From Cristatella mucedo (lineage: Eukaryota > Bryozoa > Phylactolaemata > Cristatellidae): a DNA stretch of 64,000 nucleotides. The translations under genes and the position numbers were made by a program. Positions within the stretch are counted from its first letter, which is position 1. Each line of letters opens with the position of its first letter. Positions 49,872-62,070 of this stretch are shown here, one piece after another. The notes under the pieces are model-generated. The model did not search any database, was not told where the DNA came from, and was given only the letters and a program-made list of their open reading frames with translations. The stretch lies in NCBI GenBank assembly GCA_009760855.2, contig WPIO01000062.1, positions 1,336,001 through 1,400,000 on the forward strand, written 5' to 3'.

Positions 49872-50025
49872 GTAAGCTGATTTAACAGCCTCGTAAATGT
49901 AGGGGCAGAAGAGCATTCAAGGATATCACCACCTCCTGCAGTGGTCAATATGGGATCGACTATTGCAGGACTCGAACTTGCGACCTGGGTTGTAAAGTAC
50001 TTACCCCTGGGCTAAAATCCTGGGG
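49872..50025 (-). repeat. SINE-A copy
   Basis: Minus strand: tail reversed AGCTGATTTAACAGCCTCGT, B box reversed GCAGGACTCGAACTTGCGAC, A box reversed ACTTACCCCTGGGCTAA. Confidence 0.85.
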
Positions 50026-50097
50026 CAATACCATAGCAGCAGCTTCGATACCGTAGCAGCAACAGCAACACTGCTTCGGCAGCAGCGGTGGTGGCAT

Positions 50098-50375
50098 CAG
50101 TAGCAGCGATACAGCAGCAGCAGCAATACAGCAGCAGCAGCAGCAATACAGCAGCAGCAGCAGCAATACAGCAGCAGCAGAAGTTGTACAGAAGCAGCAG
50201 CGATACAGCAGTAGCAGCGATACAGCAGTAGCAGCGATACAGCAGTAGCAGCGATACAGCAGTAGCAGCGATACAGCAGTAGCAGCAATACAGCAGTAGC
50301 AGCGATACAGCAGCAGCAGTAATACAGCAGCAGCAGCGATACCACAGCAGCAGCAATACAGCAGCAGCAGCAGTA
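50098..50375. repeat. CAG-rich minisatellite
   Basis: Repeats of GCAGCAGCAATACA and GTAGCAGCGATACA, about twenty units of 12-18 bp. All frames stay open, giving false Cys/Leu/Ala-rich peptides. Confidence 0.95.
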
Positions 50376-50404
50376 GCATGCATTCGCTCCTGAACTAGCA
50401 GGGA

Positions 50405-50690
50405 TGCCCAACGAACTCAATACTGTTGTAGTCTTGTCTAATTATACCCTAATTTGGGCAACGTTTATCAGCCGAAAGTTGGCCAGCTTGACAAAGGAGA
50501 CAATGTGCTCATCCAAAGACACTCGTTTTGGAACAGCCTGCCTATATTATGAGCAGACGTCAACAGAGTGGTTCTGGATGAGCCTATCTAGAGGGCTATG
50601 GTCTTCCAACTTTAGGGTCACTCTAGGCTTGCCCATAATTATTAGCTTGGTCTTATCGGAGTGAAGTGCCTGCATCTATCTGCATGGCCT
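50405..50690 (-). repeat. LINE fragment (RT C-terminal part)
   Basis: Minus strand reads SDKTKLIIMGKPRVTLKLED, equivalent to the 'NxxKTEFLLIG' block after the RT palm, then a decayed stretch to the CAG minisatellite. Confidence 0.55.
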
Positions 50691-50937
50691 TCAATGTGGG
50701 CCTGCCCCGGCCCACTGCCTGGTCAGCTTCTTCAACTGCCCTGATCGACCGACACTGATGAGCAATATACTGCACTGCACTCACTGATAAAGTTGCATGC
50801 ACACTAGCGACCACCGAGAGTAAGCAGATGCTGCCACAGCCAAAGCAAATTGCAAATCCCAAAAGCAAATGCCAAAGCAAGAGCAGCATCAGCTTGCACA
50901 AGTTGAGTAGTGGCAACCCTGCCCCACGTAAGCATCA

Positions 50938-51088
50938 TTTGATTCAGCAGCCTCATTTGTATAACAAAGCAGAAGAGCCTTAACGGCTATCAGCACCACT
51001 AAAGGATCGCCTACTGCAGGACTCGAACCCACGACCTGGGTCGTCAAAAGTGGGCACCTTACCCCTCAGCTAAGACCTAAGTGCACCA
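50938..51088 (-). repeat. SINE-A copy
   Basis: Minus strand: GATTCAGCAGCCTCATTTGT tail reversed, GCAGGACTCGAACCCACGAC B box reversed, CACCTTACCCCTCAGCTAAG A box reversed. Confidence 0.9.
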
Positions 51089-51787
51089 CTGCCACTATTT
51101 GCTGTAAAATCGGTGGCAAGCCCAATTGCTGCCATTCCTCTTACGTTGAAAGCAATTTAAGAGCTGCGACGTCGCCTCGAATACAGTTATCAGACTGGCG
51201 AGCGATGGTATGCTTAAAAGCAGGTGAGAAAGCATCGCTGTGCGAATCGGATCGGTCGGACTGGTTACGAACACCCGAAGGAATCGGCTCAGTCGGGGCA
51301 CCCGAAGCAAGCTCTGCTCGGCAAGATGAAGCCATTCACTTTCGGCATCGCATGGTTACTGCTGCTGCCGCCCAGTGCCGGTGCTGCTTCATATCGGCAG
51401 CATGACCGACCGCACGTGCCCACGCAATGCCAATTATCTTCGGTCCCATGCTGCTTCTTCATTACCGATCGTGCAAGCCGGGAGTGGGGGGGACACCATG
51501 TCCCAGCAGTCATCATTGAAGAAGTCATTAGGCTTTTCACCAACCTGTAAGTCGGACCATTACTGCTGCTTCTGGCATCATCACTGCTACTCCTGCTTTG
51601 GCCTGCCGGCTAGTCCAGGCAGCAGTAATTGCTTTGCTTGTGAGTTACGATGATGCACTGAGTTGCTTTTCACACCTCTGGACCGTTTGCACACTTTCGA
51701 GTTCTGTGCATCAGTGGCAGCGCTCATTCCTTCCTGTCTGCCTGCCATAGTTCTGGCAAGAGCAATTGGTATTGCTTCTCTTGCAGC

Positions 51788-51873
51788 GAGTTATTAAGCG
51801 CTTCGATAGAGATTTAGTTCTCTTAGGAAGCTATGCAAACGACCTACTACTACCAGTAGTAGTATTATTATGG
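51788..51873 (+). repeat. LINE-X 3' tail
   Basis: AAGCGCTTCGATAGAGATTT, AGTTCTCTTAGGAAGCTATG and (TAG)n(TTA)n end. The GCTATGCAAA part is SINE-B-like, so a SINE-B tail is equally possible. Confidence 0.6.
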
Positions 51874-53135
51874 TTCTGGATTGTTTGATAAAGGTTGAGC
51901 TGGCAGCAGCAGTGAAGCCTCTCCGTGTCCGGTCCACAAGTTTTTAGTCTGCCTCTTGAAGCTACGGCTAGTTGTCATCTACAGGTAGTACATCTGAGGT
52001 GTACAGCTTAGGAAAGCTTTCGAGAGCATGGCCAGTGGCCGGCGGTAGCAACGGCATCAGTGTTTGAATGACTGACCTGTGTGTAGAGTCAGCACTTATG
52101 TAAAAGCCCTGCTAATTGCCCAACAAAGCTGGTTGCTTGCAGTGTTTTCTCAGCAGCAGCAGCCTCAGTAGTCGGCAGCAGAGGCAAAGGCAGCAGCTAC
52201 TCAGTTATCGGTGGCCAGAAAGCTGCTGTCGCCGGCTGCCTGCAGCTGCAGCAGTTGCAAAAAGCTGCAGCAGCAACTATTTCAGCCATTTCGGTGTTTC
52301 AGATGGGTTCCACTTTGTATGAGGGGGGATGCTGGCTGTTGCTTGATGGCCTCATTCACGGCATAGGCATGCCACTGCACCACTTAAGCAGCTCCGTGTG
52401 AACCATTGCAGCACTGGCCGTTGGCAGCAAGCAGCAGCCGTAGTACAAGCAGCAGTAAGTAGCTACAGATCTGCTGCTGCTGGTGCTGATGCTGTGCACC
52501 TCCCTAGTGACTCAATGTTCTACCGGCTGCAAACTAGCTTGACTGGATATACACAGCAAATTATCTTACTTGATGCCGCTGTGCCAGCAGCTCCCGACTT
52601 TGCAGAAGGCCCACGGATAAATACTTGGGCGCCAGGCCAGAGGTATCGCCTGGCTAGCTGACCACTAATCCTTTGTGCTAATGCCTGCTGCCCAGTGCTC
52701 CTAGCCTGCCAAGGCTATTGGCCGGCTCTCGGCCAGCCCTCAGGCTCAGCTCTGGATAAGGCATTTCCAGTCGTTCGTTGATGATACTGGAAATAACTGG
52801 CCCTACTTCTCCTTGTGTCTCGGTGCAGCTGCTGAGCCAGCCGCCGGGGGGGGGGGGGGCTTTGTAGGCTCACATCACTGCTGAGACCAGTCATCTGCCT
52901 GCAGGCCTTATGCCGTGGGTGACAGCCACTCAGAGTCACTAGACGAATTCATGCCCGAGGCTCCACATCTACCCTTAGCATGACTGTCCTTGTGCTGTCA
53001 CTTCGTGTACACACCGGCTTAGTAAAATAAGGCTGAAGATGATTTACTGCTACAGAATTTCCTTAAAGTGACTCAGCTAGCCTGCCTTGTCAATACTGTG
53101 AGTGAATTTTAAAAGCATGCCTCCTGTCTCCGCAT

Positions 53136-53136
<1 letters not shown>
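51874..53136. other. Unassigned, CAG/CTG-rich
   Basis: No recognised gene. G13 run at 52846-52859. Confidence 0.35.
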
Positions 53137-53185
<49 letters not shown>

Positions 53186-53208
53186 GCACGCACACACACA
53201 CACACACA
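53137..53208. repeat. (CA)n microsatellite
   Basis: CA repeat with a short CGCA interruption, lying directly upstream of a SINE-B head. Confidence 0.97.
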
Positions 53209-53209
53209 T

Positions 53210-53390
53210 GATGGTTTGGCCCAGTTGTTAAGGTGCTCACCTTTAATGAACAAGGTCAAGGTGAATGTATTTGATGTTGTGGGCTCGAGCCCTGTGACAT
53301 ATGTGAAGTAGTGTATGAATAAAGATTAAGTTCTCTTAGGGTGCTATGCAAATTAAAATTATATATATATATATATATAGATAGATACAC
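53210..53390 (+). repeat. SINE-B copy
   Basis: Head GGTTTGGCCCAGTTGTTAAG, B-box-like GGGCTCGAGCCCTG, tail AGATTAAGTTCTCTTAGGGT GCTATGCAAATT, then (TA)n(GATA)n. Confidence 0.85.
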
Positions 53391-53714
53391 ACACGCATTA
53401 TGCATAGAGTTACATGAGCATTACATCTTGTGTGCGTACTGAACATTATACAGTGTTATTGAGACCTACACCAGTCACACGACTGGTCCCCGGGCATTAT
53501 AAACTGAGCCTAAAATCTATACTTATTGGATATGAGTGCCATTTAAGTTTCGGGTATCGGTTGGCATAATAACAATGAGCATTAGAATTACATTTTAATA
53601 TTTCACAAGCTCTGGGGTGTCTGTAGGATGAAGCTTGGCTGAGATATTTGGTTGTACTGACGGAGTGCAATTAAAGGTTACAGGGCACCTTGTGAACAGT
53701 GGCTGAGCCTTAAT

Positions 53715-54720
53715 ATAATAATAATAAGGATAATAAATTTGTACAGCATCCTAGAGGAACTAAATCTAGGTTTATTCACTTTACATATACTGCAAATGAA
53801 GCATGTCAATTGGTTAGTGATAACATGCACAGTGTCTGCACTTATAAGCACACAAAAGACAGTTCACAGGGACCCAGCAAATGCTATGAAGAACAAATGG
53901 GATTTTGGTTTTTTTCAATGTCCTGAAGTCAGGTGCTGTCGTGACGTCACTGGGGAGCAAGTTCCAGGCTTTAGAGACATACGAACTAAAGGCATGGTCG
54001 CCAAAGGATTTGAGGTTGGTTAGTGGCACAGCTTAACGACTTGAGTAAGAAGAGTGAATGAATGTACAATGCCTAGCCTGATTGGGAAGTAGTTCAGATA
54101 GGTAAGCCGGTGTAATGCAATGAAGGGACAGCGGTTCCCTTTGCTGCAAATGTAAGGCATCTAGAAAGAGATTGAGTTCTCTGACGGCACTTTATCAAGT
54201 GCATTATTATTATTATTATTATAAATATGAATGACAAAACCTTGGAGTCGATACACTGTTTGACTGGGAGCCTGTAAGTGAGAAATATACGATTTTGCAA
54301 CTTCGACGTTCACCGCTGACAAGCCAAGCTGCTAAGTTTTTCGCCAAGTGTAAGCACCTTATTGCACAGGCCAGAAGGCCTGCGAGTAGTGAGTGACATA
54401 CGTCGAGACAGGAAACACAAATGCATGGACAAGCTTGGATGTGGTATCCTTGTACAAGCAGGACAGAATTTTTGCCATTTTCTCTAGCTGACAGGTGGCA
54501 GTCTTGACTGACGATCTAATGTGGTCGTCTAGTGAATGGTCACTTTGGAACAGAACACCCAGATTTCGTTCAGATGCTATAGGAGATATGCTAGCCGAGT
54601 CCATTTTGAGGGCGAGGTTTTCCAATTTGCAAGTAACAATTGATTTGCCCACCAACTAATAAGTTGTTTGCATTGGCATTCGAGCCTTGCCTTGACCTTT
54701 ATGGCAGTAGGTCGTTCAGT
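53715..54720 (-). repeat. LINE-X 3' copy with nested LINE-X tail
   Basis: Minus strand: UTR and C-terminus (NLKSFGDHAFSSYVSKAWNL) at 53715-54110, then after an insertion the upstream part, an open stretch reading LENLALKMDSASISPIASER, NLGVLFQSDHSLDDHIRSSV and further. 5'-truncated. Confidence 0.85.
54122..54222 (+). repeat. LINE-X 3' tail nested in antisense LINE-X
   Basis: GGTTCCCTTTGCTGCAAATG, AGAAAGAGATTGAGTTCTCT, ending (ATT)n at 54204-54222. Confidence 0.75.
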
Positions 54721-54811
54721 GACAAAGCCAGGGCTGGATGGCAGCAAGGGATTTCTTGCTCATTCGTACGGGCTTCTCCCTCCCACGCAGGCCACTGGCC
54801 TCTTCCCTAGC

Positions 54812-55402
54812 TCACGACCTAACACCGTCTTCGGCTGAAAGCCAACGACTTGCAGGTGGCACCACTGCCGTCAAACACTCGGATGAAGGGACGCAACAGC
54901 CAGTCGAGGTAGAGCGAATGCAGCAACGACAGACAATGGCTGGGGGCTCGACTGGGGGGCGGCTGTGTTTCTCACTTTCACTCTCACTACCCTGCTCCTC
55001 CTGCTCCATAAGCCCTCTTCCCTCAAAGTGACGTCCTGGGTGCCGAAGCCGGGCGCTCCCAGCGTCAGCCAGCCATTCATCAGCCGCTTGGCTGCCAGAC
55101 TGACAGCAGCCAGCGATGGGGCTGGCTGCACTGAGGCTCCCAGAGCCGTAAGAGACTGGGCTGGAGGGAAGAGGAGGCGGGCCAGCAGCAGTGGGGATAT
55201 CTGAGGGTGAGCTGAGCCGTGTCGTCAGGGACAAAGGCGCTGCTGCTGCGCACCGCACGGGATGTAGCCCTGTCACTGGGCGGAGAGTGCTTGCAACAGT
55301 TGGTCGCCAGCCAGCACGCGGTCGACTGCAGCAGCGAGGAGCCACGTCTGCCTGTGCGCGGTGTCTAGCTGCCTGCTCATCTCCGCTTTCGCTTGCTGCC
55401 AT
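54812..55402 (-). other. Open frame of 196 codons, uncertain
   Basis: GC-rich stretch open on the minus strand from ATG 55402 (MAASESGDEQAARHRAQADV), Pro/Ser/Ala-rich, with an acidic-Ser patch EQEEQGSESESEKHS. Plus-strand frames are open too, so chance is likely. No domain was recognised. Confidence 0.2.
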
Positions 55403-55589
55403 CCGACGACTACGGCTGGTCGGAGCTCTGAGGCGTCCTCAGTCGGAGGCTATCCCCATTGCTAGGTAGAGGTAGGTGCTTTGACGAGCGTTAAACTTTA
55501 GCGACTTTAGCTTTTTTAAACTTTAGCTTTTTAGACGACTTTAGCGTTGCTGGCCGCCGACCGGCCTGCTACGCTTGTCAGCTTCTCGG

Positions 55590-55719
<130 letters not shown>

Positions 55720-55815
55720 GTCCTGGCAGGTAGCGGTGACCCGTCAGATGACGTGCGAGCGCTTCTGCTGGTGTGTGTGAGCCCGAGTGTGTCTGCACGG
55801 GTGTTTGTGTGCTCG

Positions 55816-55817
<2 letters not shown>

Positions 55818-55886
<69 letters not shown>

Positions 55887-55931
55887 GTGCACACAAGTGC
55901 ACACGTAGACACACACACACACACACACACA

Positions 55932-55991
<60 letters not shown>

Positions 55992-56018
55992 TGCACACCG
56001 TACACACATGTTCAAACA

Positions 56019-56079
<61 letters not shown>

Positions 56080-56110
56080 CCACATACAACACACACACAC
56101 ACTCACACAA
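55818..56110. repeat. Compound (CA)n microsatellite
   Basis: Three long CA arrays (55818-55883, 55909-55987, 56020-56077) separated by short unique spacers, about 290 bp in total. Confidence 0.97.
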
Positions 56111-56654
56111 ACATACAACACACCCATTCTCAATATGTGTGAATCCGCGAGGGCATGCTACTTGCCGACTTTAATGCTGCTGGGCTGCCCTTCCACTCGA
56201 CAGTTTCGCATGGAGGTCCTCTGGGGTGCAGTCCTTTTGGCTCCATAGTGCACAGTGGGACGGCTGTGGCGATGGCGTGTGCGGCAGGCTGCTTTTGCTA
56301 TGATAAGTGTTGGCAGATTTCCAGCTCCCACAAAATTTTGACGTCTGGCAAGCTTTAGACTAGCGCTGCCTTAACAGGTAGCATTTGTACTTTACTGATT
56401 GTGATCACCGGCAAAAATTCATCTTATGCAGACACAGGCTGCTTTTAAGAATCGTCGCTTTTAATCCATTTGCACTTTGCAAGTGTATGAATGCGTGAGC
56501 ATTCACTCGCAAGTCTTGAACATCCACGGACTAGTGTCTCTCTGGAGAGCACATTGGCTGGGTTTAGGGCGTAAGTGCTGATTGAGTGACAAGTGCACTG
56601 AGAATGAGAGAGAAATCTTCTAGGAAAGTCGAGCATCACGGACTATAAATATTA

Positions 56655-56795
56655 ATATAACTCATTTGTATAGCCCCAAGAGAACTTGAATCTCCATCCA
56701 GGGGCTTAATATGCCGCAGGGCTCGAGCACCTCCCCTGACCGTGGTTGTTAAAGGCCAGCCCCTTACCCTTGGCAATACCATTATCACTGCAGGA
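56655..56795 (-). repeat. SINE-B copy (decayed)
   Basis: Minus strand: CATTTGTATAGCCCCAAGAG tail reversed, GGGCTCGAGC B box region, CCAGCCCCTTACCCTTGGC A box reversed. Confidence 0.7.
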
Positions 56796-57524
56796 CCTTG
56801 CAAGAGCATAGGCCAAGGAGCTATAATTAATCCATAGTAATTATAATGGGAATCATGGCTATGGTTACCATGTTTGCTTGTGTGCGCACACACGCACACA
56901 TGTCACACATATCGACATGTAAGTAATGCATTAGGTGTCGTCCTGTTTTCGAGCACCATTGCAAAGCTACACTGCTGAAGATGCTTGCCTAACTTATATT
57001 TCACCCATTTAGCTGTTGCCCTGGCAAACTTTGTTAATGCATAGAGGGGTTCCGGAACCTGATGTTCCCCCTGCAGTACCAGAAAAATCTGTTTGCTACT
57101 GACTGGTCTTTATAGCATTTTTCTCCTCACTTTGCTACCTGGACATCCCATTTGGGCTTCGGCAGCCTTATGCAGAGCTTTTTCTCTTTACTCTGCTGGT
57201 TCAAAAAGAGCTGGCCTTACTGGATCGTGTCATTCATCGGCCAGCTGGTATTAGCACATTCATATTTTGGCCAGTTTTGTAGGATCTGCCAGGAATGGCA
57301 TTCGGAATGAGCACTTCAGGCTAGGCAGCACAAGAGGAAGGAATTTGTTTTTAAATTGTCGACTCCTTGGACTTTAGCACCGATCTGAGGCCTTTGCTAG
57401 CCTGCCGGCCAAGCTAGTGCAGCTGCTACTTGCTGTCGGTTGCTGAACTTGGAGCTGGAATGCTGCTGTCATGAGCTGAAGTGCAGAAGTGCTGCATGGC
57501 AAGCAGCACCGAGTAATACATTTG

Positions 57525-57592
57525 TACTGTATTGTCATCAGAGAGCTTAGTCTCTTTCTCGGCACTTTATAAGAGTATAGTTGCACTCATGC
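57525..57592 (-). repeat. LINE-X 3' tail (decayed)
   Basis: Minus strand: TATAAAGTGCCGAGAAAGAG ACTAAGCTCTCTGATGAC. Confidence 0.6.
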
Positions 57593-57654
57593 ATGGTGAT
57601 GGAGAAACCCGGGAATGCTATGCTCTCAACAATGAACTGTTTCATAAACAAAAT

Positions 57655-57815
57655 CTAATTAATTTGTATAGTGCCTTAAGATAACTTAATCTCTATTCTA
57701 GGGCTTCACATATGCTCTATTGGGGCTTCACATTTGCCACCGGGCTCGAGCCTACGACCTCGGCCGACCTTAGTTGGGGCAAGCACCTTAACCACTGGGC
57801 CAAACCAGCTCGGCC
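57655..57815 (-). repeat. SINE-B copy
   Basis: Minus strand: AATTTGTATAGTGCCTTAAG tail reversed, CGGGCTCGAGCCTACGACCT B box reversed, CACCTTAACCACTGGGCCAA A box reversed. A 20-bp piece (GGGCTTCACAT) is duplicated at 57702 and 57723. Confidence 0.85.
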
Positions 57816-57857
57816 TACCAATGTGTATGTGTGAGTTTGTATGCATGTATTTATGTA

Positions 57858-57859
57858 TT

Positions 57860-57892
<33 letters not shown>

Positions 57893-57893
57893 G
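57858..57893. repeat. (TG)n microsatellite
   Basis: Short TG repeat with a TTTG interruption. Confidence 0.9.
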
Positions 57894-58710
57894 CTTGCAT
57901 GTGCACCACGAGCAGCATGTCCCGCCAGGTGCGCCGGCCTCGCCACCGAGGCACTGCTAGCCTTGCAAAGGCATTCTCTCTGTGCAGTGGCTGAGCAGAT
58001 GCCAGCTGCCTACGGGCGTTCTGGTCATTGCTGGGGGGCCCTAAGTATGCAAGTGCTGCAGCTGGCCACCTTGCTATACTGCCCTATCTATCTGAAGCAT
58101 TGCCGCAAATGCTTCTCAGCCTTGAGGCCTATGACTTTCGAAATCAAATGGCCCTGGCAATATGCAGACATGGGTGCAGCTATTGCTGGCAGTAATGAAT
58201 GCCGTGACAGACGAGTTCTTAGAATAAGTAAGTTCGGCCGCATCCTTTCTGGCCCTGGTATAGGGTTCTCTCTATTCAAGCCGGCTTTGACGTGGAAGCA
58301 GCAGTCTTCTAGGAGCAAGCCGGTGACAAGCAAGTCATTGATATAATGTACCATGCTTGACTGCATGCCGATGATACCGTGTTTGCCTTAATCAGAGCTC
58401 TGCCTAAGTATTCTAGTTGCTAGACGTTATGGTGCTTCTATCTGCTGATGTGGGACTACTGCAAATGTCAGCAGCTGGTGCCGAAAGCCCGAGAGGGCAT
58501 CACAGACAATCAATATTTATTTTGTCAGCACTGGCTCCGGTCAGGGCCAAGACCACGAGCAAGTTTCCAAGGGTCAAGGCCATATGTGGCGTCTGCCTTT
58601 CCTTTTTTTTGTGGGGGGTCTTTGCCAGCACCTGGTGTTCATGGTAGTGAGCCCAGGGACTCTTTGATTGCTCAGATTACCTCTGCTGCTGCTGCTGCTG
58701 TGTGTGTGTT

Positions 58711-58719
<9 letters not shown>

Positions 58720-58797
<78 letters not shown>
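58720..58797. repeat. (GA)n microsatellite
   Basis: 78 bp of pure GA, preceded by (CTG)n and a short (TG)n. Confidence 0.97.
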
Positions 58798-58799
<2 letters not shown>

Positions 58800-59957
58800 T
58801 CTGAAGTGCTTGAGGAGCTGTGGGTGGCTGCTATCCACGCAGTGCTGCTGTAACTACCTACTGCTGCTGATGCACAATGGTGCAACGGTTGGGTGGCTGG
58901 TGTCAGCAGGCAATTATCAGTAAGGGCAGGGAAATTCCGATACAGCTCTGGTCTTTTCGTAAGGCATTTCCACTCTTATCAAAGTGGCCAGAGAGGCACT
59001 TCTATGGACTCGGCACTTACTATGTGGCACCACATTGCAGTGTACGCACGTGCCTGTGGCACTTCCTTTGGCGGCCGGTGGCTTTTCGGTGCCTGATGCT
59101 CCGAGTGGCTGATTTAATTCATTTAGTCCAGCCAGTCACTTCAACATTTGGCCAATCGTCGTCGGTCCATCCATTGCTCACTAGGGTTACTCAATCGCCC
59201 TCCCAACCCATTTTCCCCCTCATTTCCTCTGTTTCTTCCTGCTGGCTCATCCTGCTCCTACGACCTGATCAAGTGCCACGATGTTAATGCAAATGTGGCC
59301 AAACGAACAGCTGTATTCGTGCTGCACATGAGGATGTCGAGGCTTTCCACCGGAAGGCAGAATATGTCCTGCCGGCTTTGTAATTGTACAACCTCGGTTT
59401 CAACCTTGTGTCAAAACCCTGCCCAGTCGTCAATTTCGAATGGAGATGGCATCAATTATCAGCCCACGGGGCCTGCAGATGTGCTGCCTTTGCACTGCTG
59501 CTCTTGCAGAACTCGAGAGCGCTTGCTCAAGTCTCACTGGTCTGTTTCGTGTTTCTGCTCTTGCATCTAGTTCAGCTGGACCGTAGGCAGGAAAGAGGGG
59601 TGTCTGATGGCCCTACCTGTCCCCTGTCTACCGAGCAAAAAGGGCGTGTCAGGTGGCCAAGCCACACTGAAAATGCCTTTCTGCAATAGGCTGCCTGTGG
59701 CAAGAATAGCTGTCTGGCCCCTACTCATTGGCTAACCCTGACCGTGCTGTCTGCTCTTGCAGCCTCCCAGATTGCCTGCCTGAGGGCCTACCGGCAATCT
59801 TCTTGGTAGGACATATCAGTAAGAGTCTTTTACTGAGTCTTCATCGGTAAGAAGCTTTTTTGGCCAGCTCTAGAACCCTTTAGCATGTGAACTGAGCTGC
59901 GTCTTTCATTTGGCTTTTTTTGTTCAACTGAATGCGGCCTGCCGTAGTGTCGAAAAG
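58798..59957. other. Unassigned
   Basis: No recognised gene. A 140-codon plus frame at 59148-59570, Cys-rich in its second half (CRLCNC, CCSCRTRERL), and a splice-like CTCTTGCAG at 59755-59763 are the only coding hints. Confidence 0.3.
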
Positions 59958-60186
59958 GAGCATAATAATAATAATAATAACAATAATAATTCACTTGATA
60001 AAGCGCCCTCAGAGAACTTAATCTCTCTCTAGGCACTTTACATTTGCTGTAAAGTGAAATGCAATTGAATGGTAAGTAAAATCATGCTTGAAAAAAACAA
60101 ACGAAATGAATAATCTGGTTAGGGGTGACATGCACAGGGTCAGCATGCAAATGTGGTTAGTGGCAGCATGCACAGTGTCAGCATGG
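59958..60186 (-). repeat. LINE-X 3' UTR fragment
   Basis: (AATAAT)n tail, AAGCGCCCTCAGAGAACTTA and the UTR motif GGGTCAGCATGCAAATGTGG. Breaks off at about 60186, before the coding part. Confidence 0.85.
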
Positions 60187-61030
60187 CCTTGCTAAAACCC
60201 TACGAGACCACTCCACTCATTGCGTGGTCAACTTATCCCAATAGAGCTGCTGCCGAGTTGCTGTCATGCGTTTTCTCAGTTAAAACATACTCGGCATTGA
60301 ATCCGAGTGAGAGGGGCTGGTGGTGTGCCCCCCCCCCCCCTAGCACCGGTAGCTAGTCCGTGGGTGGCATGGATCAGCTGCTGTCGTCTGCTTGTTTGCC
60401 ATGTGCGGTCATGTGAGCAGCACATGAATTGCAGGTTAGCTTTGCTTGCGACCTATTACTTCCTCGACCTACCTCGTATAGCCACGGTGACAGTTCCCTC
60501 TCACGGCGACAGTGGCACTCGTGCTGCTACATTGCAGTGTGGATGCAGCATGAGAAGGCAATTACCCCTATTCAGGCGGTCCATAAGTATAGTTCCGAAG
60601 CCTTTGGGTGCAGTCCTACCAAACGAACAAATAGGCTGGCGATTTTATGGCAATCAAAAGTGCAAATGCTAAATTTTGCAACTATGTTGACTCTGGAGTG
60701 ACTAGCTCTAAAACCTGGCTGCAACTTCCTTGAAAGGTTTGACCTTTTGATGTGAGAGTGTAATTGGTCCACCGCCATATGCTATGTCACAGTGTGTTGT
60801 TTGATAGGAATGGCAGTAAGGAGACTGGGTGGTAATTAGTGTCCCGACATCAATCTTTTAGATCAATGCAGTGACAAGACCTGAGGTAAAGGACATATTT
60901 GTAATTTGAGTTATGCTAATATAATAATAATTTAAGTTATGTTAATATTATTTATATGTTATGTTTTCAAATCAGCTACAAATCTATACATCTCAGAAAG
61001 TTAACTTCGGAAATGGGGTCTAGATGGCTA
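60187..61030. other. Unassigned
   Basis: No gene recognised. C11 run near 60330. A small duplicated TTAAGTTATG(T/C)TAATAT(A/T) lies near 60907-60950. Confidence 0.35.
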
Positions 61031-61032
61031 AA

Positions 61033-61500
61033 GGTTAGCTGATTCAACAGCCTCATTTGGATAGTGGCAAAAGAGCCTCAATGACTATCACCACCCCTTG
61101 CAGGGGGCAATGAAAATAAATCAAAATACCAGCTGATTTAACAGCCTCTTTTGTATAGCAATATAAGAGCCTTTAAGAACCCTTACCACTGACCTGATTC
61201 AACAGCCTCATTTGGATAGTGGCAAAAGAGCCTTAATGGCTATCACCACCCCTTGCAGGGGGCAATACAAATAAATCAAAATACTAGTTGATTTAACAGC
61301 CTCTTTTGCATAGCAACATAAGAGCCTTTACGAGCCTTTAAGAACCCCTTACCATTACCTTGATAAAGAATCGCCCACCACAGAATTCGAACCCACGACC
61401 TCGGGACCGAGGATGTGAAAAGCAACGGCCTTACCTAGTGTACCGTCATGGCTAGCCGATCGCCACTGCAGGACTCGAGCCCACGACCTGGATAGTGAAC
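61033..61500 (-). repeat. SINE-A cluster with tandemly duplicated tail
   Basis: Minus strand. Two heads: B boxes reversed at 61386-61400 (AATTCGAACCCACGACCTCG) and 61470-61485 (GACTCGAGCCCACGACCTGG). Tail units GATT(C/T)AACAGCCTC at 61040, 61136, 61197 and 61290 form a duplicated block of about 153 bp (61037-61190 and 61194-61345). Confidence 0.8.
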
Positions 61501-62051
61501 ATATAATGTAAACTAGGGCTTTTAGTCTTCTGAGCCTCGAAGATAAACTTTGAGATGAGCTCACTAGGATGATGGAAGTGAGGCTAGTGCCTGGAGTCAG
61601 CCCATCGATGGAGGCGGATGAACGAAGCAGGAAGTGGCTTTGGGATAGCTGGAGTGTGATGTGTATGGCATGACACACCATGCCTCATAGGAATCGGCAC
61701 TGTCACGTGGTTGCACTGTTGCCATCTCGAGAGCTGATCAAGCATCGCATGCCTTCTCCAGTGCTGCACAGCCGCGAAGCAAGAGAGAGCTGAGTATGCA
61801 CTGGGCTCCGATGCTGGTGATTCGTCGAGTTTGCATCCACAGTGCACTCGTAATGTGCCCAAAGCTGCCATCGCCAGCCAGCACAGCTGTAGGTCTGTAG
61901 GGGGGACCTTCTGAGCAATGCTGGTGCTGCTGGCTTTCTCTTTTTCTTTTTGCATGCTCTAGTAGCTGAGCGAATGCTTGCTAGCTGAGTGCCAGCATAG
62001 GCCCTTTCCATGGATGGTGGACGCCACGTGTTATGCAATGACCGACATGCT

Positions 62052-62070
62052 CCCCCCCCCCCCCCCCCCC
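62052..62070. repeat. Poly-C run
   Basis: 19 consecutive C. Confidence 0.95.

Noticed and set aside
50012-50420. Cys/Leu/Ala-rich frames of 107-139 codons.
   Set aside because: All three minus frames are open because the DNA is a CAG-type minisatellite.
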